The notes below the pieces were generated by a model. That model was not told the DNA's origin. It was given only the letters and a program-made list of their open reading frames with translations, and did no database searches. Below, one piece after another: positions 51,451 through 58,971 of a stretch of 64,000 bases of DNA (position 1 is the stretch's first letter; every line of letters starts with the position of its first letter). The position numbers were made by a program, and so were the translations under genes. Source of the DNA: an uncultured Hyphomonas sp. (lineage in GTDB: Bacteria; Pseudomonadota; Alphaproteobacteria; Caulobacterales; Hyphomonadaceae); NCBI RefSeq assembly GCF_963678875.1, contig NZ_OY787456.1, positions 682,001 through 746,000 of the forward strand, read 5' to 3'.

Positions 51451-51807
51451 TCAGCGCCGCAGGACGAGCGCAACCGCCGTGCCGAGCCCTGCGCCAAGAA
51501 TATTGGCCACTTCATCCAGTATCGAGAAGTCCCGGCCTGTCGGGGCAAGCGCCTGCGCGACCTCCATCAGGGCGCCATATCCGATTGTCATGAGGAACGC
51601 CCTCAGAGCGCGGCCGGGCCCTGCGGCGATGGCCATCGCGCCGCCGAGGCTGCCATAGGCGATGAAATGCTTCAGCTTGTCCGGACCTTCCACTGGCGGC
51701 AGGTCGTTCGAAGGCAGTAGGGACAGGACCCCAATCGCGATCATCAGGCAGATCGCGGCGATGCCCGCAAATCGGCGCATGGTGGGTGACCGGAAAAGCT
51801 GGGCCAT
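51451..51807 (-). CDS. VanZ-like small membrane protein
   Basis: 118 residues with about three or four spans. The VanZ-family pattern is visible: LPSNDLPPVEGPDKLKHFIAYGSLG (quoted in part: DKLKHFIAYGSLG), with the conserved KxxHF, then EVAQALAPTGRDFSILDEVANILGAGLG. Function unproven in this family; homologues affect cell-envelope stress or glycopeptide tolerance. The ATG at 51807 has AGGGA at 10 bases; an alternative at 51780 has no visible site. Confidence 0.85.
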   Translation of the reverse strand: MAQLFRSPTMRRFAGIAAICLMIAIGVLSLLPSNDLPPVEGPDKLKHFIAYGSLGGAMAIAAGPGRALRAFLMTIGYGALMEVAQALAPTGRDFSILDEVANILGAGLGTAVALVLRR

Positions 51808-51936
51808 GTGATCGGGTTCCCTGTCTTGCGGAGCGCCAATGCGAGACTCGTGCCCGCTGGCAGCGTTCCGGCCCTCGACGTGCCTCTCCCCATTTCCTAT
51901 GTCCATAAGAGCGATTGCCAAGACCCCGGAGCCATC

Positions 51937-54516
51937 ATGCGAACCGAAACCCCCGTTTCCGTGCAACTTTCCGACTACAAACCCTATCCGTTCGAGGTCG
52001 AGCAGGTAGACCTGCGCTTCGATCTCGATCCGGATGGGACGAAAGTCCGCTCCGAACTGAAGATCCGCCGGACGGGCGGCGCCGGGGAAGCGCTGGTGCT
52101 GGACGGGGAGGGGCTGACGCTCCTTTCGATCGCCATCGACGGCAAACCGCTGGACGCCAGTGCCTATGCGCAGACCGAGCAAGGCCTGACCATCGCCTCC
52201 GTGCCGGATGCGTTCACGCTGGTCACGGAAGTCGAGATCGCCCCGTCGAAGAACACGGCGCTGTCCGGGCTCTATATGTCCGGCGGGCGTTTCTGCACGC
52301 AGTGCGAAGCGACGGGCTTCCGCCGCATCACTTTCTATCCGGACCGTCCGGATGTGATGAGCGCTTTCCATGTCTGGATGGCGGCCGACAAGGCGGCCTA
52401 TCCGATCCTCCTGTCGAACGGCACGCCGGGCGAAACCGGGGAGCTGGATGACGGACGCCACTTCGCCGTCTGGGACGATCCGCACAAGAAGCCGGCTTAT
52501 CTCTTCGCGCTCTGCGCCGGGGATTATGATGTCTACAGCGACAGCTTCACCACGATGAATGGCGACGAGATCGCGCTGGCCATCCATGTCGACAAGGGCG
52601 ATGCCGAACGGGCTGCCTGGGCGATGGACAGCCTCAAGCGCTCCATGACCTGGGATGAGCAGACCTATGGCCGGGCCTATGACCTTGGCGTTTTCAACAT
52701 CGTGGCCGTCCGCGACTTCAATTTCGGCGCCATGGAAAACAAGGGCCTCAACGTCTTCAACTCCGCCTATGTGCTGGCCGATGAGTCGACCGCCACCGAT
52801 GCAGACTTCGAAGCCATCGAGAGCATCGTCGCCCACGAATACTTCCACAACTGGACCGGCAACCGGATTACCTGCCGTGACTGGTTCCAGCTTTGCCTGA
52901 AGGAAGGCCTGACGGTCTTCCGTGACCAGAACTTCTCCGCCGACATGCGCTCGCGCCCGGTGCAGCGCATCAAGGATGTCATCCGCCTGCGCGCGCGCCA
53001 GTTCGCCGAGGATGCCGGCCCGCTGGCCCATTCCGTGCGGCCGGACCATTACGGCTCCATCGACAATCTCTACACCGCGACCGTCTATGAGAAGGGCGCA
53101 GAACTGATCGGCATGCTGCGCCGGATGATCGGCGAGGAGCTCTACCGCAAAGGCATGGACCTTTATTTCGAGCGTCATGACGGACAGGCGGTGACGATCG
53201 AGGACTTCTACAAATGCTTCGAGGATGTCACCGGCGAGGACTTCACCCAGTTCCGCCTCTGGTATGCTCAGGCCGGGACACCGGAAGTGACGGTCGAGGA
53301 GACGTGGAAGCCGGAAACGCGCGAACTCGAAATCACGCTGAAGCAGAAGACGCCGCCGACGCCCGGCCAGCCTGAGAAAAAGCCAGTGCCGATCCCGCTG
53401 GAAATGGCGCTGCTGGATGAAGAGGGCAATCTCGCTGAATGGACCACCATTCTGGAAGATGAGGACCTGACCCTGACGCTGGAAATGCCGGAGACGGTGA
53501 CCGAGCCGCCGCTCGTGTCCGTGAACCGCGATTTCACCGCGCCGGTGCGCCTGAACCGCAAGCTGTCCCGCGACCAGCGACTCGCCATGGTCCGTATGGA
53601 GACAGACCCGTTCAATCAGTGGGACGCTGTCCAGACGCTGGTGAAGGAAGAAATGCTCGCCCTGTCCGAAGGCAGCCAGGCAGAGCCGGACGATGCCCTG
53701 GTCACGGCGCTTGCCGGTGCGGTTGAGCAGGCCGTGGACGACCCGGCTTTCGCCGCGCTGCTGACGCGCCTGCCGGAAGTGGGCGAGATGTTCCTGGAGC
53801 GCCAGCCGGCCGATGCCGTCGCGCTGAACGCCGCCCGCAAGAAGCTCCAGTCCGCACTTGCGGCAAAGCTCTCCGGCTTCAGTACCGAAACGCTCGGCAA
53901 GCCGACGCCCGCGCCGTACGATCCCGGTGCAGAGCAGGCAGGTATCCGCGCGCTGCGTACGGCGATGATCGTTCTGCTGGGTGTCTCTCCGGAGGCAGGC
54001 GCCGCCGATACGCTGCGGGGGCTTTATGACAACGCCACCAATATGACCGAACGGCTCGCAGCGCTCCGCGCCTTCACGGTGCAGAAGGGCGGCAAGCCGA
54101 ACGAGGCGCTCGCCGATTTCGAGGAGACCTGGAAAGACAATCCGCTGGTCATGGACAAATGGTTCGCACTGCAGGCGACGACCGGCGATGCGGAAACGGT
54201 GAAAACGCTGGCGGCCCATCCGGCCTTTGACCTGCGCAATCCGAACCGGGTCCGCTCCGTCGTTGCGGCCTTCACGATGCAGAACCTCGCGGCTTTCCAC
54301 GCGCCGGACGGGTCCGGCTACAAGGCCGTGGAGGAAATTATCCTCAAGGCCGACAAGGCGAACCCGGCACTGGGCGCCCGCCTGCTGACGGCGTTCGAGC
54401 AGTGGCGTATCCTTGAACCGCAGGCGAAAGCGGCGGCTGAGGCCACGCTGAAGCGCCTTCAGGCGGCCGGGCTTTCCTCCAACGCGGCGGACATCGTGGC
54501 CCGCGCGCTCGGCTAA
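51937..54516 (+). CDS. pepN: aminopeptidase N
   Basis: M1-family zinc aminopeptidase of the E. coli PepN type. The substrate-recognition motif GAMEN lies at 264-268 and the zinc site HEYFH at 300-304, with the third ligand Glu323 after 18 residues. The N-terminal beta domain and the C-terminal Ig-like and helical domains (DUF3458-type) are complete; 859 residues against 870 in E. coli. The ATG at 51937 has CGGAG at good spacing and is preferred to earlier codons in the 129-base gap shared with the VanZ-like gene. Confidence 0.95.
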   Translation: MRTETPVSVQLSDYKPYPFEVEQVDLRFDLDPDGTKVRSELKIRRTGGAGEALVLDGEGLTLLSIAIDGKPLDASAYAQTEQGLTIASVPDAFTLVTEVEIAPSKNTALSGLYMSGGRFCTQCEATGFRRITFYPDRPDVMSAFHVWMAADKAAYPILLSNGTPGETGELDDGRHFAVWDDPHKKPAYLFALCAGDYDVYSDSFTTMNGDEIALAIHVDKGDAERAAWAMDSLKRSMTWDEQTYGRAYDLGVFNIVAVRDFNFGAMENKGLNVFNSAYVLADESTATDADFEAIESIVAHEYFHNWTGNRITCRDWFQLCLKEGLTVFRDQNFSADMRSRPVQRIKDVIRLRARQFAEDAGPLAHSVRPDHYGSIDNLYTATVYEKGAELIGMLRRMIGEELYRKGMDLYFERHDGQAVTIEDFYKCFEDVTGEDFTQFRLWYAQAGTPEVTVEETWKPETRELEITLKQKTPPTPGQPEKKPVPIPLEMALLDEEGNLAEWTTILEDEDLTLTLEMPETVTEPPLVSVNRDFTAPVRLNRKLSRDQRLAMVRMETDPFNQWDAVQTLVKEEMLALSEGSQAEPDDALVTALAGAVEQAVDDPAFAALLTRLPEVGEMFLERQPADAVALNAARKKLQSALAAKLSGFSTETLGKPTPAPYDPGAEQAGIRALRTAMIVLLGVSPEAGAADTLRGLYDNATNMTERLAALRAFTVQKGGKPNEALADFEETWKDNPLVMDKWFALQATTGDAETVKTLAAHPAFDLRNPNRVRSVVAAFTMQNLAAFHAPDGSGYKAVEEIILKADKANPALGARLLTAFEQWRILEPQAKAAAEATLKRLQAAGLSSNAADIVARALG

Positions 54517-54524
54517 AGCAGCCC

Positions 54525-54551
54525 GTTAACGAATCTTTGAGATTTGTTAAC
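54525..54551. repeat. 27-base inverted repeat flanked by GTTAAC
   Basis: GTTAACGAATCT (54525-54536) and AGATTTGTTAAC (54540-54551), one mismatch, three-base loop TTG. It lies between pepN (8 bases after its stop) and the PleC-like kinase. It may end the pepN mRNA or be an operator for the kinase; no T-run follows. Confidence 0.6.
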
Positions 54552-54591
54552 GCTCGGGCAATGATTCCGGCGGACAAGGTAATTTGTGCGA

Positions 54592-54843
54592 ATGTTGCCC
54601 GCTTTGCGGGCGTGGGATCATCCATTGGAAGACGCGGATAGAAAATCCCAATCAAATCAAGCCGCAGACCCTGTGTCTGAGGTTGTTTCCGCGCGCCTGA
54701 AATGGACGGTCGCGGGCACGATTGTCCTGCTTGCAGCGGCGATGGGCCTGAAGGCATGGGACGAGCACCAGCGCGCCGATGCGAACCTGCTGCTGACACT
54801 GCAGGCAGAGGCTGAAGCGCTTGCCGGGCGCGTCGCCGGGCGT
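54592..54843 (+). pseudogene. 5' part of a PleC-like kinase, out of frame with the rest
   Basis: From ATG 54592 this frame reads a cytoplasmic N terminus, then a clean membrane span (about residues 38-58: TVAGTIVLLAAAMGLKAW) and the start of a helix (LLLTLQAEAEALAGRVAG). After about 54840 the frame loses protein character, whereas the frame one base on begins the matching periplasmic domain (GVDAVVSLSDAKLAPDG). A one-base insertion or two-base deletion in the GC-rich run GCCGGGCGCGTCGCCGGGCG separates them. It is either a true inactivating frameshift, a sequencing error or, less likely, recoding. Confidence 0.7.
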
Positions 54844-56932
54844 GGATGCCGTCGTGTCCTTGTCGGATGCGAAGCTGGCGCCGGATGGCAGCCGGCTCGA
54901 TGCGGCAGCAATGGTGGCAGACCGGCTGATCGAGCAAGGCCAGCGGGCTGGCCTGTCCGAACTTGGCGATGTGGTGCTGGTCACCGGCAGCGGCAGGAGT
55001 GCCGTGATCGCGCTTGCCCCGGCGGGCACATGGCTGCCGGCAACGCTGAACAACCGCGAAATTTCTCTCGTTTCCGGCGGCCTTCAGGTCGTGGCGGGCG
55101 ATCCCGCGCCGCATCCGGCGAACGGCCTGCGCCCGGTCCGGCAATCGGGCTTCGAAAAGGGCGAAGGGCTGCAGCGCACCGCGCTCGCCTGCAGTGACCT
55201 CGCCGGCGGCGGCCTTGCCGTCTGCAGCACCACCCGCGCCGACGTGTTTACACGGGATGACCTGGTCAGCCTGCTGATCTTCGCGCTCCTGCTGGCGGCG
55301 CCTGTGCTGGCGATTACAGGCCTGCTTGGCCGCCTGTCGAAAAAGCAGGCCGACACATTCGTCGAGGCCGCGCGGGACGAACAGGCCGACCGGATCATGG
55401 CGACCGTCATGCGCAGCGCCCGGGCTGGCTATTGGGAATGGACACCGGACCAGACCTCGATTTTCCTGTCGGACGCGTCCAGCGAACTGCTCGGGCTGGA
55501 AGGCATGCGCACCGTATCGCTCAGCAACCTGCTGAAGCAGGTGCATCCGGAACACCAGACCCGTGTGCGCGAGGCAATTGAGAAGTCACGCAATATCGGC
55601 TGGCTGCAGGTCTCCTTCGTGGCCGCCCAGCCGCCGCTGCGCTGGATCGAGATGCGCGGCTCCGGCACGGACACCGAAGAGGGATTGCTGTTCGGCGGCA
55701 TCATGCTGGACATCACGGACCGCAAGCAGGCCGAAGACCGCGTGAAGGCGGCCGAACGGCGCCTGCGTAGCGCGCTGGAAGGCTTTAACGGCCCATTCGC
55801 CCTGTGGGACCATCGCAAACGCCTGCTTTACTGGAACCGTGCGTTCGCCACCGATTTCGGCCTGACCGACACGCTGCGGCCGGGCATGACGCATGAAACG
55901 GTCAGCATCGCCAGGGCCGGGGCCATACGCGCCGAACGTCCGTCTGAGGATGATACCCAGGCGCATCTTGTCGGCCTGCAGGGCGGGCGCTGGCTGAAAC
56001 TGGTCGAGCGGCCATCGCCGGATGGCGGCCTGATCACGATCGGCATCGATGTCACCGAGAATATCGGCAAGGAAGAAGAGCTGCGCCGCCAGAAAGAGCG
56101 GATGCGCAAGACCATGCTGGACCTCGAACGCTCCGAGGGCCGGGCGGGAGAGCTTGCACGCAAGCTGACGGAAGAGAAGTCCCGTGCGGAAAACGCGGCC
56201 AATTCCAAATCCGCCTTCCTTGCGAATATGAGCCACGAGCTGCGTACGCCGCTGAACGCCATCAATGGCTTCTCGGAAATCCTCGCCAGCGAACTTTACG
56301 GGTCGCTGGGGGATGCCCGCTACAAGGGCTATGCGCAGGACATCCTGGCCTCCGGCCAGCACTTGCTGGACATGATCAACGACATTCTCGACATGGCGAA
56401 GATCGAAGCCGGGAAGATGACCATCAATCCGCAGCCGATCGACCCGGTCGACCCAGTCGATGCGGCCGTACGGATGATCCGGCGCAAGGCTTCCGACAAG
56501 GACATCGAGGTCATCCTGGACGTCCAGCCGGGCCTGCCGGAAATCGACGCAGACCATCGCGCCATCCGCCAGATGGTGCTGAACCTTGTGTCGAACGCGA
56601 TCAAGTTCACCAATGCCGGCGGTAAAATCACCGTGGCGATCCAGCAGTATGGCCCGGATATCAAAGTGTCTGTCACCGACACCGGGATTGGTATTCCGGC
56701 GGCGGACCTGCCGCGCCTGTCGCAGCCGTTCGAACAGGCTGCCGGGGCGCATGACCGCAATTATGAAGGCACAGGGCTCGGCCTCGCGCTGACCAAGTCC
56801 TTCGCCGAAATGCATGGCGGCACGCTCAGCATCTCGTCTATCGAGGGGGAGGGCACGACCGTGGCGTTTACCCTGCCGATTGCCGGCCCCGGCGAAATGG
56901 AAGACGAAGCCGCCGACCGCGACGCGGCCTGA
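54821..56932 (+). CDS. PleC-like PAS sensor histidine kinase (main frame)
   Basis: Open frame with the periplasmic domain, a second span (LLIFALLLAAPVLAITGLL, about 145-165), two PAS domains (about 190-300 and 320-420), the phospho-acceptor box MSHELRTPLNAINGFSEI (His472), and the ATPase domain with N box NLVSNAIKF, G1 DTGIGIP and G2 GTGLGLAL. The H-box region and LYGSLGDARYKGYAQDI closely resemble PleC, which controls polarity through DivK in Caulobacter. No proper start exists in this frame before the periplasmic domain, because TM1 is encoded one frame away at 54592-54843. The catalytic half is intact and would be active only if the frame is restored or translation starts internally. Confidence 0.85.
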   Translation: MPGASPGVDAVVSLSDAKLAPDGSRLDAAAMVADRLIEQGQRAGLSELGDVVLVTGSGRSAVIALAPAGTWLPATLNNREISLVSGGLQVVAGDPAPHPANGLRPVRQSGFEKGEGLQRTALACSDLAGGGLAVCSTTRADVFTRDDLVSLLIFALLLAAPVLAITGLLGRLSKKQADTFVEAARDEQADRIMATVMRSARAGYWEWTPDQTSIFLSDASSELLGLEGMRTVSLSNLLKQVHPEHQTRVREAIEKSRNIGWLQVSFVAAQPPLRWIEMRGSGTDTEEGLLFGGIMLDITDRKQAEDRVKAAERRLRSALEGFNGPFALWDHRKRLLYWNRAFATDFGLTDTLRPGMTHETVSIARAGAIRAERPSEDDTQAHLVGLQGGRWLKLVERPSPDGGLITIGIDVTENIGKEEELRRQKERMRKTMLDLERSEGRAGELARKLTEEKSRAENAANSKSAFLANMSHELRTPLNAINGFSEILASELYGSLGDARYKGYAQDILASGQHLLDMINDILDMAKIEAGKMTINPQPIDPVDPVDAAVRMIRRKASDKDIEVILDVQPGLPEIDADHRAIRQMVLNLVSNAIKFTNAGGKITVAIQQYGPDIKVSVTDTGIGIPAADLPRLSQPFEQAAGAHDRNYEGTGLGLALTKSFAEMHGGTLSISSIEGEGTTVAFTLPIAGPGEMEDEAADRDAA

Positions 56933-56945
56933 TCAGGCATTCTGG

Positions 56946-57551
56946 CTAGACAGGTGGGCGCTCGTTCCAGGACAGGATGCGCGTGCCCGTATTGCACTCG
57001 ACTTCACCCCAGGCGCCTGTCTTGAGCTTCGGCTGCAGGCCGACCGGAACAGCATCCACGACATCGGGCAGGAAACGGGCGATGCCATTGCTGGTGACGA
57101 CGAGAATTCGCTGATCCGCTGGCAGGCGGGATGCGTCTGCGAGCAGCGATTTCCAGCCTGCGTGAATGGCGGCCTTGTCGACCGTCCAGCCATCCGGCAC
57201 GCGGCTGTCTTCTTCCCATGCCCGCAGCGCGTCTTGCCCGATACGGGCGACCACCTTCTCTTCGGCGACATTCTCATCCGGGCCGTAATCGATTTCGGTC
57301 AGGAAGGGCAGGACGGTGAGATCGGGGCCATCTGCGCGGGCGCCAAGGATGGCGGCTGCGGTTTCCCGCGTCCGCTGAAGCGGCGAGCAATAGGCGGCCC
57401 GGAAAGCCGTACCGGAAAAATGGCGGGAGAGGGCTTCGGCCTGTGCCTGGCCGGATGTGGAGAGTGGCAGGTCGGTACGGCCGCCCACGCGGGTGACGAC
57501 ATCGCCCTTGTCGAACGTATTGCCATGGCGGCAGACAATGATCCGTCCCAT
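56946..57551 (-). CDS. histidine phosphatase (phosphoglycerate mutase-like) family protein
   Basis: 201 residues from ATG 57551 (MGRIIVCRHG). The catalytic RHG motif is at 8-10, with YCSPLQRTRETA and the Glu of TEIDYGPDE following. The second His of the superfamily usually sits near the C terminus in a strand ending GHG or SHG; here it reads VTSNGIARFL, so the second His appears replaced by Asn. Substrate unknown. The longer open frame upstream lies within kdsB and was not used. It starts 5 bases after the kdsB stop, so it is cotranscribed. Confidence 0.85.
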   Translation of the reverse strand: MGRIIVCRHGNTFDKGDVVTRVGGRTDLPLSTSGQAQAEALSRHFSGTAFRAAYCSPLQRTRETAAAILGARADGPDLTVLPFLTEIDYGPDENVAEEKVVARIGQDALRAWEEDSRVPDGWTVDKAAIHAGWKSLLADASRLPADQRILVVTSNGIARFLPDVVDAVPVGLQPKLKTGAWGEVECNTGTRILSWNERPPV

Positions 57552-57556
57552 GAGGG

Positions 57557-58366
57557 TCAGGCCTCCAGCGGGTCGCCATGCTCGGCGACGAGGCGTTCGG
57601 CGAGGGCAACGTCTTCGGCCGTGTCGATGCCGGGGATCGCGATCCGGTCCGGCTGGACCTCGACGCACTGGATGCTCATGCCGTTCTCAAGCAGGCGCAA
57701 CTGTTCCAGCCCTTCAAGCTGTTCATATCGTCCTTCCGGCAGGCTGACATAGCGGCGCAGCGCCTCCAGCCGGTAGGCATAGAGGCCGATATGACGGCAC
57801 ACGGGCGACGGGTCGCCCTTTGTGCGCAACGCGGCTTCCTTGCGCATGGCAGGGATCAGGTTCTTCGAGAACCAGAGCGCGCGGCCAGCTTCGTCATGGA
57901 CGAGCGTGGTGCCGGAGAACGGGGTTTCCTGCTTGTGCAGGCGGAAGGCATCGAGCGCATCCCAGCTGAGACGCACATAAGGCGTTGCGGCGTCCGCGCC
58001 GGATGTCCGCGCGGCCTCGGCGACGGCGATCACATGGGCGGGCGGCGTGAAAGGCGAGTCGCCCTGAAGATTGACCACGACATCCGGCGCGGCGCCCATC
58101 GCATCTGCCGCCGCAAGGGCGCGATCCGTGCCGGAGGGCAGGTCCGGATCGGTCATGACCACAGGGATACCAAGCTCGCGGCAGTGGGTTTCGATCCGCT
58201 CATCATCGGTCGCGACGACATGCTGCGCATCGCCCAGCGCGTCTGCCGCCTTTGCCGCCATCGCGGCGACGCGGGACACCATGGTGCGTCCGGCGATCAT
58301 CACGAGCGGCTTGCCGGGCAGGCGGGTCGAGGCATAGCGGGCGGGAACAACAATCAGAGTACGCAT
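57557..58366 (-). CDS. kdsB: 3-deoxy-manno-octulosonate cytidylyltransferase-like protein
   Basis: Activates Kdo as CMP-Kdo for lipopolysaccharide synthesis. The nucleotide-binding start VPARYASTRLPGKPL, the SGTDR motif and HIGLYAYR are present. The metal-binding loop reads QGDSP at 101-105 where typical KdsB has QGDEP, and the next residues are FTPP. Length 269, slightly longer than the usual 245-255. Specificity for Kdo is likely but the loop change leaves room for a related sugar acid. Confidence 0.87.
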   Translation of the reverse strand: MRTLIVVPARYASTRLPGKPLVMIAGRTMVSRVAAMAAKAADALGDAQHVVATDDERIETHCRELGIPVVMTDPDLPSGTDRALAAADAMGAAPDVVVNLQGDSPFTPPAHVIAVAEAARTSGADAATPYVRLSWDALDAFRLHKQETPFSGTTLVHDEAGRALWFSKNLIPAMRKEAALRTKGDPSPVCRHIGLYAYRLEALRRYVSLPEGRYEQLEGLEQLRLLENGMSIQCVEVQPDRIAIPGIDTAEDVALAERLVAEHGDPLEA

Positions 58367-58371
58367 GGAGT

Positions 58372-58824
58372 TCAGCCCGGATGGTGCCCGTCGAGATCAA
58401 ATGTGCCGTTGCGCATTTCGGTCATCACGCCCACGAACGGAATGATCAGGCCGATTGCTTCGTCGCTGACGCCTTCCTCCTGCAGGAAGGACGTGAGCGC
58501 CGGCAGGAACTCCTCGTGGCGGCCACACTGTGCGACGGCCGCTTCAAGTTCCGGCAGGACGGTCCGGTTGAAGGAGTCGGCAAAGTTCTGGATCCGGTCG
58601 GACTTGCGGGCAAGGGCAATAGCCGCGAACGGGTCCACGTCTCCGTCTTCGCGGGCGAGCCTGCGGAAGTCGTTGAGAAGGCCGCGGTTCTGAAGCGCGA
58701 ACTTGCGCAGGATCTTGTCGGTTTTGTAGTCGATCCATTCAGCAGAGCAGGGATCTGGTTCGACCGTCGCACACGCCGCAAGCGGCAGCAGGAACAGGGT
58801 CAGGGCGGTCAGGCGCGGTGTCAT
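58372..58824 (-). CDS. small predicted lipoprotein
   Basis: 150 residues, lipobox LAAC with Cys18. The mature domain is helical with three Cys counting the anchor, and has DYKTDKILRKFALQNRGLL and a long acidic stretch. No family recognised. It ends 5 bases before the kdsB start and may be the first gene of a lipoprotein-kdsB-phosphatase transcript. Confidence 0.75.
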   Translation of the reverse strand: MTPRLTALTLFLLPLAACATVEPDPCSAEWIDYKTDKILRKFALQNRGLLNDFRRLAREDGDVDPFAAIALARKSDRIQNFADSFNRTVLPELEAAVAQCGRHEEFLPALTSFLQEEGVSDEAIGLIIPFVGVMTEMRNGTFDLDGHHPG

Positions 58825-58910
58825 CCAGCAGCTCCGTCAGATGGGCCAGAAATCGCGCGCACCCTAGAGTGGCTTGGCAGGCCTGCAAAGCCTTCCCGCT
58901 CAGAACGAAC

Positions 58911-58940
58911 AAAGCCCCGGCAAGACAGTGCCAGGGCTTT
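58911..58940 (-). terminator. terminator of the M56-BlaI operon
   Basis: AAAGCCCCGGCA (58911-58922) pairs with TGCCAGGGCTTT (58929-58940) with one mismatch around AGACAG; a minus-strand T-run (the AAA side) follows the stem. It lies 31 bases past the M56 stop. Confidence 0.7.
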
Positions 58941-58971
58941 GCCGGGGACCTGAAGGGGGACGCTTCAGGAT

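Noticed and set aside
51808..54300. Very long minus-strand open frame continuous with the VanZ-like gene (949 codons in all)
   Set aside because: Lies fully antisense to pepN, whose zinc and GAMEN motifs are intact; it is a third-position GC shadow with Arg/His/Gly-rich text. Only its last 118 codons form the VanZ-like gene.
54821..54843. Programmed frameshift in the PleC-like gene
   Set aside because: No slippery heptamer or downstream pseudoknot was recognised; a mutation or sequencing error is the simpler explanation.
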